Shown piece by piece: positions 45,907 to 55,183 of a stretch of DNA of 64,000 nucleotides; positions within the stretch are counted from its first letter, which is position 1; each line of letters begins with the position of its first letter. The notes beneath the pieces are model-generated. The model made no database searches. It was not told the origin of the DNA and worked only from the letters and a program-made list of their open reading frames with translations. The DNA comes from Bradyrhizobium sp. CB1015 (lineage in GTDB: Bacteria; Pseudomonadota; Alphaproteobacteria; Rhizobiales; Xanthobacteraceae), in contig NZ_CP104174.1 in NCBI RefSeq assembly GCF_025200925.1, positions 1,116,001 through 1,180,000 on the forward strand, read 5' to 3'. The translations under genes and the position numbers were made by a program.

Positions 45907-46653
45907 ATGCAGGACCAGATCCTGATCGAAATGAAGGGCGTGCAGAAGTGGTACGGCGGGTACCAAGCTCTCCGCAACGTCGATCTCACCGTGCGCAGAG
46001 GTGAAAAGATCGTGCTCTGCGGTCCGTCCGGTTCAGGCAAGTCGACACTCATCCGCTGTATCAACCGCCTGGAGCCGATCCAGCAGGGCAGTATCGTGGT
46101 GAACGGCCATCGGCTGGACGACAGCATCAAGGCAATCGATGTCGTACGCCAGGATGTCGGCATGGTCTTTCAGAGCTTCAATCTCTTTCCGCATATGACG
46201 GTCTTGCAGAACTGTATGCTCGCACCCATCCGCGCGCGTCGCATCAGCAAGAGCGAGGCGGAAGCGATTGCGCGAAAATACCTCGAGCGCGTGCGCATCG
46301 GTGACCAGGCCGAGAAGTATCCGGCTCAGCTTTCTGGCGGTCAGCAACAGCGGGTCGCGATCGCGCGCGCGCTCTGCATGCAGCCCAAGGTGATGCTGTT
46401 TGACGAGCCGACCTCGGCGCTCGACCCTGAGATGGTCAAGGAGGTGCTCGATACGATGATCGGCCTCGCCAACGACGGCATGACCATGATTTGCGTTACC
46501 CACGAGATGGGCTTTGCCCGCCAGGTTGCCGATCGCGTCATCTTCATGGCTGAAGGCCAGATCATCGAAGAAGGCGCGCCCGACGCCTTCTTCCGCAATC
46601 CTCAGCACGCCCGCACCAGGCAGTTCCTCGGCGAGATCCTCGCCCATCATTGA
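45907..46653 (+). CDS. polar amino acid-type ABC transporter ATP-binding protein
   Basis: 248-residue ATPase: Walker [11 protein letters not shown]-loop [16 protein letters not shown], signature [17 protein letters not shown], Walker [16 protein letters not shown] and H-loop [10 protein letters not shown]. It powers the importer encoded by the three preceding genes. The aroQ gene starts 13 bases after its stop. Confidence 0.94.
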   Translation: MQDQILIEMKGVQKWYGGYQALRNVDLTVRRGEKIVLCGPSGSGKSTLIRCINRLEPIQQGSIVVNGHRLDDSIKAIDVVRQDVGMVFQSFNLFPHMTVLQNCMLAPIRARRISKSEAEAIARKYLERVRIGDQAEKYPAQLSGGQQQRVAIARALCMQPKVMLFDEPTSALDPEMVKEVLDTMIGLANDGMTMICVTHEMGFARQVADRVIFMAEGQIIEEGAPDAFFRNPQHARTRQFLGEILAHH

Positions 46654-46666
46654 ACGGAGTTCTCTC

Positions 46667-47116
46667 ATGAGTCGTCTTGTCTACGTCCTCAACGGGCCAA
46701 ATCTAAACCTGCTCGGCAAGCGCCAAACCCACATCTACGGTCACGAGACGCTTGCGGACGTGGAGCGGGACTGCCGGGCGCTGGCCGGGGAGCTCGCACT
46801 GGAGCTACGCTTTCACCAGTCGAACAGGGAATACGAGCTGATCGACTGGATCCACGAGGCGCGCGAGACGGCTGCCGGAATCGTGATCAATCCCGCGGCT
46901 TTCACCCACACGTCGGTCGCCATCCTGGATGCTCTGAACACGTTCGAGGGGACAGTGATCGAGGTGCACATTTCCAACGTGCACAAGCGCGAGGAATTCC
47001 GCCACCACTCGTTTGTCTCCAAACGGGCTGATGGAGTGATCGCAGGCTTCGGCACGCAGGGTTATCTGCTCGGCCTGCGTCGCGTGGCCAAGCTGCTTGA
47101 TGAGAAGAAGGGATAG
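46667..47116 (+). CDS. aroQ: type II 3-dehydroquinate dehydratase
   Basis: 149-residue dodecameric-family enzyme that interconverts 3-dehydroquinate and 3-dehydroshikimate. Motifs are [13 protein letters not shown] with catalytic Tyr in [47 protein letters not shown] and [14 protein letters not shown]. The usual EP before IYG is replaced by TH. Placed at the end of an import/dehydrogenase operon, it acts probably in degradation of quinate-type compounds rather than aromatic amino acid synthesis. Confidence 0.9.
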   Translation: MSRLVYVLNGPNLNLLGKRQTHIYGHETLADVERDCRALAGELALELRFHQSNREYELIDWIHEARETAAGIVINPAAFTHTSVAILDALNTFEGTVIEVHISNVHKREEFRHHSFVSKRADGVIAGFGTQGYLLGLRRVAKLLDEKKG

Positions 47117-47122
47117 CATCGT

Positions 47123-47182
47123 ATGGGTGCACCCGTTCGCTTGTCGGTGATGGGAGCGGGTCTCATCGGCAAGCGACACTGA
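47123..47182 (+). pseudogene. remnant of a Gfo/Idh/MocA-type oxidoreductase gene
   Basis: Seven codons' worth after aroQ, an ATG opens MGAPVRLSVMGAGLIGKRH, the N-terminal dinucleotide-binding start of Gfo/Idh/MocA dehydrogenases. A TGA follows at 47180-47182, and the same frame continues with STPGVEVIALG, which fits the next strand of the family. The remaining domain is absent. The gene is therefore a decayed end of the operon. Confidence 0.6.
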
Positions 47183-47545
47183 TGCCAGCAGGCATCAACG
47201 CCGGGTGTCGAGGTCATAGCCCTAGGAACGACGACCTTGCGTGGTCGGCGGCGCATACCGGGCCAAAGGTGGGGCGGTGACAAAAACGGCACGAACACCG
47301 CCAGACAAAAGTAAGGCGCGACTGGCATCACCACAGTCGCGCCCTACGTCGCCGGCTTATGGGGCAGGGGGGAATAGCCGGCTGCTGAGACGACTCCTGT
47401 GCGCGAAAGTCGTTCCAGGCGCCGCGAAATATTTTGCAGATCTGCGGCATTTTTCGCACACGGTTAAGTGATCGTAGCGGCCAAGAACTCCCGATCCTCT
47501 GCCCGCGTTGTTCCCGCGGCTGCCATGGGCGAGGGATCCACAGCG
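47183..47545. other. intergenic region after the decayed oxidoreductase
   Basis: About 360 bases with no convincing gene. The first 50 bases still show the eroded oxidoreductase frame. The last part holds the promoter and the GAGGGA ribosome-binding site for the gene at 47546; no exact promoter was identified. Confidence 0.5.
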
Positions 47546-47968
47546 ATGTCACAGATTCAAAAGGTTTTTTTGAGCGCAACCGCGATCGTCGCAACGCTCG
47601 GTGCCGTGCAATTGGCCTCCGGCCACGATCTCGCTGACCGCTGGCAGGCGGTCGCCGACATCCCCAGCCACAGTTCCAACGTTGCCCCGGGCCACAACGT
47701 CAATCGCGCCGCCAAGGCAGACCGGCTCGCCGACATCAAGCCGGCGGCTGTTCCCACCCGCACGGTGTCGATGCGGCTGAACGACCTCGCCGATACGTCG
47801 GTGCTGCTGCGGGTTCCTGCGGTCATCGAGACCGGCAATGCCAAGACGCCGGTGCTGCTCCAGAACCAGAAGAAGCCTCGCAACAAGCCGACGATCGCCT
47901 GTGAGCCGATGGTGAGCTCCCTGACCGAGGTCGCAAGGCTGCTCCAGCCCGGCCGCTGCGTGACCTGA
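47546..47968 (+). CDS. secreted small protein with NRAAKADRL motif
   Basis: 140-residue protein with signal peptide (SQIQKVFLSATAIVATLGAVQLASG). It carries NRAAKADRLADI, shared with the envelope protein at 5228, then a strand-rich segment RTVSMRLNDLADTSVLLRVP, and a C-terminal pair of Cys (CEPMVSSLTEVARLLQPGRCVT) that could form a disulfide. The start is taken at 47546 with GAGGGA upstream. A recurring Bradyrhizobium-type secreted protein of unknown role. Confidence 0.7.
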   Translation: MSQIQKVFLSATAIVATLGAVQLASGHDLADRWQAVADIPSHSSNVAPGHNVNRAAKADRLADIKPAAVPTRTVSMRLNDLADTSVLLRVPAVIETGNAKTPVLLQNQKKPRNKPTIACEPMVSSLTEVARLLQPGRCVT

Positions 47969-48012
47969 TCCGCGCCGCTTGCCGGCCCTGCCGGGCCGGG
48001 ACTTCACATCCT

Positions 48013-48040
48013 CTTGATCCGCCGTCGCCTCGCGCTATAT
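48013..48040 (+). promoter_or_regulatory. probable RpoH (heat-shock) promoter of htpG
   Basis: CTTGAT at 48013-48018, 16-base spacer, CTATAT at 48035-48040, 38 bases before the htpG start. This resembles the alphaproteobacterial RpoH pattern (CTTG, then a C-rich TATAT-like -10). Confidence 0.5.
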
Positions 48041-48077
48041 CCGGGTTCCTTCCCTTTGTTTTGACCGGGTTAAGCGC

Positions 48078-49955
48078 ATGACGACGTCAGATACGGCTGT
48101 GCATACGCAGCCTTTCCAGGCCGAAGTTTCCGAACTGCTGCACCTGATGGTGCACTCCGTCTATTCGGAAACCGACATCTTCCTCCGCGAGCTCATCTCC
48201 AACGCCTCCGATGCCTGCGACAAGCTGCGCTACGAGGCCATCGCCAGCCCCGCCTTGCTGGGCGAAGGCGACGCACTCAAGATCCGCATCATCCCGAACA
48301 AGACGGCCAAGACGCTCACGATCGCCGACAACGGCATCGGCATGGAGCGGCAGGAGCTGATCGACCACCTCGGCACCATCGCCCGCTCCGGCACCAAGGC
48401 GTTCGTGTCCAAAATGAAAGAAGCCAAGGACGGGCTCGGCCTGATCGGCCAGTTCGGCGTCGGTTTCTATTCCGCCTTCATGGTCGCCGAGAAGATCGTC
48501 GTGATCAGCCGCCGTGCCGGCGAGAGCGACGTCTGGACCTGGACGTCCTCCGGCGGCTCCGGCTTCGAGATCGCCCGTGCCAGCGATGAGGAAGCGGCGC
48601 GCGTGACGCGCGGCACCGAGATCGTCCTGCACCTGAAGGACGACGCCAAGAAATATCTCGAGACCTACGAGATCGAGCGCATCGTCACCGCCTATTCCGA
48701 CAACATCCTGTTTCCGATCGAGCTGGTGCCCGAGGAAGGCGAGCCGCGCCAGATCAATTCGGCGAGCGCGCTGTGGCAGCGCTCCAAATCCGAGCTTTCG
48801 GCAGACGATTACAAGAAGGCCTATCAGCAGATCGCCTCCGCCTTCGACGATCCCGCGATGACGCTGCACTACCGCGCGGAAGGGCGCTACTCCTACGCCG
48901 TGCTGCTGTTTGCGCCCTCGACCAAGCCGTTCGACCTGTTCGAGCCGAACCGCAAGGGGCGGGTGAAGCTCTACGTCCGGCGCGTCTTCATCACCGATGA
49001 CGCCGACCTCTTGCCGGGGTACCTGCGCTTCATCCGCGGCGTCGTCGACAGCGAGGATCTCCCGCTCAACATTTCGCGCGAGATGCTTCAGAACAATCCG
49101 CAGCTGGCGCAGATCCGCAAAGCCGTGGCGACCCGGGTCGTATCCGAGCTCGAAAGCCTCGCCGAGAAGGATCCGGAGAATTTTGCCAGGATCTGGGACG
49201 CCTTCGGCGCGGTGCTGAAGGAAGGCATCTACGAGGATTTTGAGCGGCGCGAAAAGCTGCTGGCGCTGTCGCGCTTCACCACCACGTCGGGCGAGAAGCG
49301 TTCGCTGAAGCAGGTGATCGCGGATTTCAAGCCGAACCAGACCGAGATCTATTATCTCGTCGGCGACAGCATCGAGCGGCTGAAGTCCAATCCGCGGCTG
49401 GAAGCTGCGACCGCGCGCGGCATCGAGGTGCTGCTGCTGTCGGATCCCGTCGATGCGTTCTGGACCTCGATGCCGTCGGAGTTCGAGGGCAAGCCGCTGA
49501 AGTCGCTGAGCCAGGGCGATCTCAATCTCGACCTGATCCCGCGTATCGACGACAAGGACGAGCCGAAGAAGGACGAGCCCGCGGCGGACGAAGCGGCCAC
49601 CATCGCCGTGATCAAGGCCGCGCTCGGCGAGCGCGTCAGCGACGTCAAGGCCTCGACGCGCCTCACCAGCTCGGCCTCCTGCCTCGTCGCCGACAGCCAG
49701 GGACCGAGCCGCGAGCTCGAGCGCATCTTGTCGCAGCAGAACCGCGGCATGAAGACCAAGCCGATCCTCGAGATCAATTTGCGTCATCCGCTGGTCACCG
49801 CGGTCACCAAGGCGCAGGCTGGCTCGAAGGTCGTCGACGATCTCAGCCTGCTCCTGCTCGAACAGGCGCAGATCCTGGACGGCGAATTGCCGGAGGACCC
49901 GGCAGCCTTCGCGGCAAGGCTGAACCGGCTCGTCTTGCAGGGGCTCGGCGGCTAG
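48078..49955 (+). CDS. htpG: Hsp90-family molecular chaperone HtpG
   Basis: 625-residue ATP-dependent cytosolic chaperone. N-terminal GHKL ATPase motifs are [46 protein letters not shown] and [14 protein letters not shown]. The middle domain contains the catalytic Arg loop region [16 protein letters not shown], and the C-terminal dimerisation domain ends in a short helical tail. The length is typical. A heat-shock-type promoter lies just upstream. Confidence 0.97.
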   Translation: MTTSDTAVHTQPFQAEVSELLHLMVHSVYSETDIFLRELISNASDACDKLRYEAIASPALLGEGDALKIRIIPNKTAKTLTIADNGIGMERQELIDHLGTIARSGTKAFVSKMKEAKDGLGLIGQFGVGFYSAFMVAEKIVVISRRAGESDVWTWTSSGGSGFEIARASDEEAARVTRGTEIVLHLKDDAKKYLETYEIERIVTAYSDNILFPIELVPEEGEPRQINSASALWQRSKSELSADDYKKAYQQIASAFDDPAMTLHYRAEGRYSYAVLLFAPSTKPFDLFEPNRKGRVKLYVRRVFITDDADLLPGYLRFIRGVVDSEDLPLNISREMLQNNPQLAQIRKAVATRVVSELESLAEKDPENFARIWDAFGAVLKEGIYEDFERREKLLALSRFTTTSGEKRSLKQVIADFKPNQTEIYYLVGDSIERLKSNPRLEAATARGIEVLLLSDPVDAFWTSMPSEFEGKPLKSLSQGDLNLDLIPRIDDKDEPKKDEPAADEAATIAVIKAALGERVSDVKASTRLTSSASCLVADSQGPSRELERILSQQNRGMKTKPILEINLRHPLVTAVTKAQAGSKVVDDLSLLLLEQAQILDGELPEDPAAFAARLNRLVLQGLGG

Positions 49956-50067
49956 CGCCGCCTCGCAGCATCGTTCCGACGGGGCTTGACCCGGGTCACC
50001 GTATCGTGGGGCGCACATCGCTTCCTGGCGCTGCGCGTCCCGCTCACCTTGACGTCAATTGGCCCGA

Positions 50068-50093
50068 GGAACAGTCGCGGACGACGACATGTT
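50068..50093 (+). promoter_or_regulatory. possible EcfG-type promoter of the DUF3551 gene
   Basis: GGAAC (50068-50072), 17-base spacer, TGTT (50090-50093): one mismatch in the -10 (consensus CGTT). It lies 41 bases upstream of the start at 50134. Confidence 0.35.
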
Positions 50094-50133
50094 GTGTCAT
50101 ATCAAGCGGCGTCACCAATTCGAGGATTTCCCC

Positions 50134-50409
50134 ATGCGCTTGCCATTCCTCACTCTTACCGCGATCTTCACGCTGCTGGGCGCAGCGGATGCCAGTGCGC
50201 AGAGATACGATCCGGCCTATCCCGTCTGCATGCACCGCTACGTCGGTGGCCCGAATGGCGGAGGCGGTGACTATTTCGACTGCTCCTTTACCTCTTTGGA
50301 GCAGTGCCGCGCCACGGCGTCGGGCCTTGCCGCGACCTGCGACCTCAATCCCTATTACGCCTTCAACGAATCGCCGCCGCCGCGCCGCCGTCCCAAGAAG
50401 GTGCACTGA
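50134..50409 (+). CDS. DUF3551 secreted protein
   Basis: 91-residue protein with signal peptide (MRLPFLTLTAIFTLLGAADASAQ) and the DUF3551 pattern YPVCMHRYVGGPNGGGGDYFDCSFTSLEQCRATASGLAATCDLNPYY with four conserved Cys. The basic C-terminus (PPPRRRPKKVH) is typical. The family is abundant in Bradyrhizobium and of unknown function. GAGGA precedes the chosen ATG. Confidence 0.85.
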   Translation: MRLPFLTLTAIFTLLGAADASAQRYDPAYPVCMHRYVGGPNGGGGDYFDCSFTSLEQCRATASGLAATCDLNPYYAFNESPPPRRRPKKVH

Positions 50410-50775
50410 GGCGAAGTGCGCTCCCTCTCCCGCGGGAGAGGCTGGGGAGAGGGTGCTTCGGCAATGGGACGATCCCCAAGAGGAGAAAGCCCTCACCCGC
50501 GCCGGAGCCTGTCATCGGGCGCGCCTTGGGCGCGACCCGGTGGACGCGACCTCTCCCGCAAGCGGGAGAGGTGAGCTAGCCGCGGCCATCGATTTCTTCG
50601 CTCTTTCGACCTAGTCACACGCGTCGGCGCGCTGCCGGCGGGTGCGACCTTGGTGCGTGCTGCCGACTACAGTTAATCGCGCCCTAACCGGGTTTTACCT
50701 TGTCTCTTAACGCCTGGGTCAGGGCGCGCGGGCTAAGCTGCCGGAAACCGCAGACCGCCCGAAAGAGTGAACGAT
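50410..50775. repeat. intergenic region with REP-like palindrome (CTCTCCCGC family)
   Basis: An element at about 50421-50575 begins TGCGCTCCCTCTCCCGCGGG and ends CTCCCGCAAGCGGGAGAGGT, closely related to the element at 55430-55550. The remaining 200 bases before the ligase gene show no gene or clear promoter. Confidence 0.75.
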
Positions 50776-52581
50776 ATGACCACCGGCGTCATCGAGCAGC
50801 CGAAAGCCGCGCGCGCACCGTCGGCTTCCAAGATCTGGTTGAGGGCGATCGAGCTCACGGCGCGGATCGAAACGCTGCCGGGCCGCCTGTTCGCCGACGT
50901 CGTCGACGATTGGGCGCAGCGCCAACCGAACCGCGTCGCGCTGGTGGCGGACGAGGCAAGCCTCGATTACGAAGGCCTGTCGAAGAGGGTCAATCGCTAC
51001 GCCCGCTGGGCGCGCTCGGTCGGCCTTGCCAAGGGCGACACCGTTGCGCTGATCATGCCGAACGGCATCGACTATGTCGCGGCCTGGCTCGGCATCAGCC
51101 GTGTCGGCGGCGTGGTCGCACTGATCAACACCAAGCTCGTCGGGCAATCGCTCGCGCACTGCCTCGACGTGGCAAAGCCGTCGCATGTCATCGTTGCGCA
51201 TGAGCTGACGGGGATCCTGGACAGCGCGGCGCCTCATCTGAAGACGCAGGCCAAAGTGTGGACGCATGGCGATGGCCGCGGCGAACGTGTAATCGATGTC
51301 GCGCTTGCCGTTCTCGACGACGGCCCGCTCGCTCCGGAGGAGCATGGCGAGGTCACCATCGACGACCGTGCACTGCTGATCTACACCTCCGGCACCACCG
51401 GCCTGCCAAAAGCGGCCAGCATCAGCCATCGCCGCATCCTCAATTGGGGCTTCTGGTTCGCCGGCCTCACCGGCGCGACGCCGCAGGATCGGCTCTACGA
51501 TTGTCTGCCGCTGTTCCATTCGGTCGGCGGCATCGTCGCGCCGTGCAGCATGCTGGCCGCCGGCGGCTCGGTGGTGATCGCCGAGAAATTCTCGGCCTCG
51601 CATTTCTGGTCGGACATCGTCCGGCACGACTGCACGTTGTTTCAATATATCGGCGAGCTCTGCCGTTACCTGCTGAAGGCCGCGCCCTCGGAATACGAGA
51701 ACCGGCACCGCCTGCGGCTCGCCTGCGGCAACGGTCTGCGCGGCGATATCTGGGAGGATTTCCAGGCGCGCTTCGCGATTCCCCGCATCCTCGAATTCTA
51801 CGCCGCGACCGAAGGCAATTTCTCGCTGTTCAACGTCGAGGGCCAGCCGGGCGCGATCGGCCGTATCCCGCCGCTACTCGCCCACCGCTTTCCTGCCGGT
51901 CTCGTCAAGCTCGACCCTGATAGCGGCGCGCCGCTGCGCAATGACGAGGGTTTCTGCATCGCCTGCAGCCGCGGTGAGACCGGCGAAGCCATCGGCCGCA
52001 TCGGCACCGCGGACGAGGGCGGTGGGCGCTTCGAGGGCTACACCGATGCCGGTGAGACCGAGAAGAAGATCCTGCGCGACGTCTTCGCCAAGGGCGATGC
52101 ATGGTTCCGCACCGGCGATCTGATGCGGATGGACGACAAGGGGTTCTTCCATTTCGTCGATCGCATCGGCGACACGTTCCGCTGGAAGGGCGAGAATGTC
52201 GCGACCTCCGAGGTGAACGACGCCGTGCGCGATTTCACCGGCGTCGTCGATGCCACCACCTATGGCGTCAGCATTCCCGGCGCCGACGGCCGGGCCGGCA
52301 TGAGCGCGATCGTCGTGAACGAGGGCTTTGACATCACCGCGCTGCCCGCCCATTTCGCGCAGCGGCTGCCGATCTACGCCCGCCCGCTCTTCATCCGCAT
52401 CTCGCGCGAGCTCGATTCCACCGAGACCTTCAAGCAGAAGAAGGCCGAGCTCGCCCGCGAGGGGTTTGACCCGGCCGCGATCTCCGATCCGCTGTTCATG
52501 CTCGACCCGACGTCCGGCGCCTATGTTGCGCTGGACGAGGAGGCGTATGCGGCAATCTCGGTCGGTACGATCAGGCTGTAG
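50776..52581 (+). CDS. FATP-type long-chain acyl-CoA synthetase
   Basis: 601-residue adenylate-forming enzyme of the very-long-chain/fatty acid transport protein branch. The A3 motif IYTSGTTGLPKAA is at about residues 202-214. LACGNGLRGDIWEDFQARF, FYAATEGNFSLFNVEG (A5), WFRTGDLM (A7) and DRIGDTFRWKGENVATSEV (A8 with FATP signature) follow. ATG 50776 is chosen over an upstream GTG (50767). It precedes an ACP/ligase/SDR cassette and may supply the acyl group. Confidence 0.88.
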   Translation: MTTGVIEQPKAARAPSASKIWLRAIELTARIETLPGRLFADVVDDWAQRQPNRVALVADEASLDYEGLSKRVNRYARWARSVGLAKGDTVALIMPNGIDYVAAWLGISRVGGVVALINTKLVGQSLAHCLDVAKPSHVIVAHELTGILDSAAPHLKTQAKVWTHGDGRGERVIDVALAVLDDGPLAPEEHGEVTIDDRALLIYTSGTTGLPKAASISHRRILNWGFWFAGLTGATPQDRLYDCLPLFHSVGGIVAPCSMLAAGGSVVIAEKFSASHFWSDIVRHDCTLFQYIGELCRYLLKAAPSEYENRHRLRLACGNGLRGDIWEDFQARFAIPRILEFYAATEGNFSLFNVEGQPGAIGRIPPLLAHRFPAGLVKLDPDSGAPLRNDEGFCIACSRGETGEAIGRIGTADEGGGRFEGYTDAGETEKKILRDVFAKGDAWFRTGDLMRMDDKGFFHFVDRIGDTFRWKGENVATSEVNDAVRDFTGVVDATTYGVSIPGADGRAGMSAIVVNEGFDITALPAHFAQRLPIYARPLFIRISRELDSTETFKQKKAELAREGFDPAAISDPLFMLDPTSGAYVALDEEAYAAISVGTIRL

Positions 52582-52656
52582 AGCAACCAAAATCGAGAGA
52601 TAGGTCCAATTTTATCTGAATTGTCCAAGAAGCCATTTACTTCTGTCGGGTAAACA

Positions 52657-52677
52657 GACCGCCATGGGGAGGCGGTC
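52657..52677 (+). other. hairpin in the leader before the ACP gene
   Basis: Perfect 7-bp inverted repeat GACCGCC / GGCGGTC with a 7-base loop, 50 bases upstream of the ACP start and without a T run. It may be a leader structure; no family is recognised. Confidence 0.4.
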
Positions 52678-52726
52678 ATCAAGAGCCGCCGCAACAACGA
52701 GATCGATAACAAAAAGCGAGCCAGCC

Positions 52727-52972
52727 ATGTCGGTAAGGTCAAAGGTTATTGAAGCGATCCAGCAGATCGCCAAGGAGCAGCACGTCACGCTTCCCGCCCT
52801 CTCGGACGATCTGTCCCTGCACGAGACGGGCTTTGACTCGCTCGCCTTCGCAATTCTTGTCGCGCGTCTGGAAGACGAGACCGGCGTCGATCCCTTCACC
52901 ATTTCCGAGGACGCCGCGTTCCCCGCCACGGTGGGCGATTTCGTGCGGGCCTACGAAAATGTCCCCGCGTGA
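52727..52972 (+). CDS. stand-alone acyl carrier protein
   Basis: 81-residue ACP. The phosphopantetheine attachment Ser38 lies in TGFDSLAFAILVARLE, with the usual four-helix acidic layout. The start at 52727 follows GAGCCAGCC. It overlaps the ligase gene by 14 bases, so the ligase is likely its loading partner. It differs from the housekeeping AcpP in sequence and in having its own ligase and reductase. Confidence 0.88.
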   Translation: MSVRSKVIEAIQQIAKEQHVTLPALSDDLSLHETGFDSLAFAILVARLEDETGVDPFTISEDAAFPATVGDFVRAYENVPA

Positions 52973-54341
52973 GATCTTTGCGCTTCGCGACCATCTCGGC
53001 GCGGAGCTGAAAGGCCGCATCATCTCCGATCCGCACGAAGTCGTGTCGCTGACCGACATCCTGTCGCACACGGTTCTGGGCGGCCGGCTACACGAATTGT
53101 CCGGCCGAGCCGTGCTGCTCAAGCTGTCGGACCAGCTCCGGTCCGGCCTTGCCATGATCGAGCTCGACGGTATCGCCAGCCGCATGCTGCTGTGTCCGCC
53201 GGACCTCAATCCGGCGCATCTCGACGCATTGATTGCAGATGCCGGGATCGATGCGGTGGTCACCGATGAGCCCGATCGCTGGGCTGCGTCCGGCCTGACG
53301 CTGGTCGTCACCGCGAAATTGCCGCTGCAAGCCACCGCGCCGGCCAAGACCGAGCGCGCCACCGAATGGCTGATGCTCACCTCGGGCACCTCGGGCGTGC
53401 CAAAGATCGCCGGTCATACGCTGGAAGCGCTGACCGGCGCGATCGTCGCTGAAGGCCCATCGCGTGGTCCGGCGCCGGTGTGGGCGACGTTCTACGACAT
53501 CCGCCGCTATGGCGGCCTGCAAATCTTTCTCCGCGCCATCCTCTCCGGCGGCTCGTTGGTGCTGTCCGATCCCCATGAGGCGCTCGCCGATCACGTCGCG
53601 CGGCTGAAGGCGCGCGGTGTCTCGCACATCTCCGGCACGCCCTCGCACTGGCGCAAGCTCCTGATGAGCGGTTCGGCCGCGCAGTTCGCCCCGGCTTACG
53701 TCCGCCTTTCCGGCGAGATCGCCGACCAGGCCGTGCTCGACGGCCTGAAGGCGGCATTCCCCAAAGCGTCCGTCGGCCATGCCTATGCCTCGACCGAGGC
53801 CGGCGTCGGTTTCGCCGTCAATGACGGGCTGGAAGGCTTTCCGGCCGACTATCTCGGCAACCGCAACGGCGTCGAGATGAAGGTCGTCGACGGCTCGCTG
53901 CGCATCCGCTCGGCGCGTACGGCCCATGCCTATATCGGCCGCAATGCCGCCGCGCTCACCGACGACGACGGGTTCGTCGACAGCGGCGACATCGTCGAGC
54001 TGCGTGGCGACCGCTATTATTTCGTCGGCCGTCGTGGTGGCATCATCAATATCGGCGGGCTGAAGGTCCACCCGGAGGAGATCGAGGCGGTGATCAACCG
54101 CCATCCCGACGTCCGGATGTCGCGCGCCAAGTCGCGCAAGAGCCCGATTACCGGCGGCATCGTCGTCGCGGACGTGATCCTCGCTGACGGCACCGATCCG
54201 GCGCGCGCGAAAGAGATCCGCGATCAGATCCTGGAGCTGTGCCGCGTCCAGCTCGCATCCCACAAGGTGCCGGCGGTGCTCCGCTTCGTCGAGGCGCTCG
54301 ACGTCACTCCAGCCGGAAAACTGGCGCGCACCGATGCATAA
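52959..54341 (+). CDS. short AMP-binding ligase, probable acyl-ACP ligase
   Basis: 460-residue adenylate-forming enzyme, shorter than typical acyl-CoA synthetases. Start ATG 52959 lies inside the ACP gene end. The A3 motif MLTSGTSGVPKIAGH is at about residues 139-153, followed by HAYASTEAGVGF (A5), DDGFVDSGDIVELRGDRYYFVGRRGGIINIGGLKVHPEEIE (A7/A8) and PAGKLART (A10 Lys). Direct overlap with an ACP gene points to loading of that ACP, as with DltA and DltC. Confidence 0.85.
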   Translation: MSPREIFALRDHLGAELKGRIISDPHEVVSLTDILSHTVLGGRLHELSGRAVLLKLSDQLRSGLAMIELDGIASRMLLCPPDLNPAHLDALIADAGIDAVVTDEPDRWAASGLTLVVTAKLPLQATAPAKTERATEWLMLTSGTSGVPKIAGHTLEALTGAIVAEGPSRGPAPVWATFYDIRRYGGLQIFLRAILSGGSLVLSDPHEALADHVARLKARGVSHISGTPSHWRKLLMSGSAAQFAPAYVRLSGEIADQAVLDGLKAAFPKASVGHAYASTEAGVGFAVNDGLEGFPADYLGNRNGVEMKVVDGSLRIRSARTAHAYIGRNAAALTDDDGFVDSGDIVELRGDRYYFVGRRGGIINIGGLKVHPEEIEAVINRHPDVRMSRAKSRKSPITGGIVVADVILADGTDPARAKEIRDQILELCRVQLASHKVPAVLRFVEALDVTPAGKLARTDA

Positions 54342-55056
54342 CGTTCTCGTCACCGGCGGCAGCCGCGGCATCGGGCTCGCGATCGGCATGCGCCTGGTCG
54401 CCGCCGGCTTCAACGTGATCGCGTCGGCGCGGCGCGAGAGCGACGAGCTCAAGGCGGCCATCGCTGCTGCCGACGGACGCCTGCATTTCCGCGCCTGCGA
54501 TCTTGCCGTGATCGATGCGATCCCGGCCTTCGCGAAGCTCGTGCGCGACGAGTTCGGCCCGATCTACGGCCTCGTCAACAATGCCGGTCTCGGCACCGAA
54601 GGCCTGCTCGCCACCATGCACAATTCCGAGATCGAGGCGCTGGTGCAGCTCAACGTGCTGTCGCCGATCATCCTCACCAAATATGTGGCCCGGCAGATGA
54701 TGGCCGATGGCGCCGGCCGCATCATCAACATCTCCTCGATCATCGCGACGACCGGCTATAACGGCCTGTCCGTCTACGGCGCGACCAAGGCGGCCGCGAC
54801 CGGCTTCACCCGCTCGCTGGCGCGCGAGGTCGGCAAGCTCGGCATCACCGTGAACGCAATCGCGCCGGGCTTCATCGACACCGAGCTGACGCACAATCTC
54901 TCCGAAGAAGGCCGCAAGCGCATCGCCGGCCGCAGTGCGCTGCGCCGGTTGCCGGAGACGGATGACGTCGCGCGCATGGTGGAATACCTTCTGGGGGAAG
55001 GCGGCCGCAACGTCACCGGCACCGTGTTCACCATCGATGCCGGGAACACGGCGTAA
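54334..55056 (+). CDS. SDR-family 3-oxoacyl-ACP reductase-like protein
   Basis: 240-residue short-chain dehydrogenase: cofactor motif VTGGSRGIGLAIG at the N-terminus, NNAG (LVNNAGLGTEG), active-site Ser (INISSIIA) and Tyr148/Lys152 in YGATK. The start overlaps the ligase gene by 8 bases. FabG-like in form. It would reduce a beta-keto acyl-ACP or a related intermediate built on the dedicated ACP. Confidence 0.9.
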   Translation: MHNVLVTGGSRGIGLAIGMRLVAAGFNVIASARRESDELKAAIAAADGRLHFRACDLAVIDAIPAFAKLVRDEFGPIYGLVNNAGLGTEGLLATMHNSEIEALVQLNVLSPIILTKYVARQMMADGAGRIINISSIIATTGYNGLSVYGATKAAATGFTRSLAREVGKLGITVNAIAPGFIDTELTHNLSEEGRKRIAGRSALRRLPETDDVARMVEYLLGEGGRNVTGTVFTIDAGNTA

Positions 55057-55058
55057 GC

Positions 55059-55083
55059 GGAACCCGGCTGCCACAATTGCGTT
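55059..55083 (+). promoter_or_regulatory. EcfG-type promoter of the 69-residue gene
   Basis: GGAAC (55059-55063), 16-base spacer, CGTT (55080-55083). Exact consensus match in the intergenic gap, oriented toward the gene at 55184, about 100 bases upstream. Confidence 0.72.
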
Positions 55084-55183
55084 GATCGGGCGTAATGACA
55101 GCCAGCCGGATTTGGTCGTAAGATGACTCCGCAATCGATTGGGTAACGTCAATCGATCTGCCCTAATTGAAGGGGAGCAGTCG

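Noticed and set aside
48087..50018. 643-codon minus-strand frame across htpG
   Set aside because: htpG is unmistakable on the plus strand; the antisense frame has no motif.
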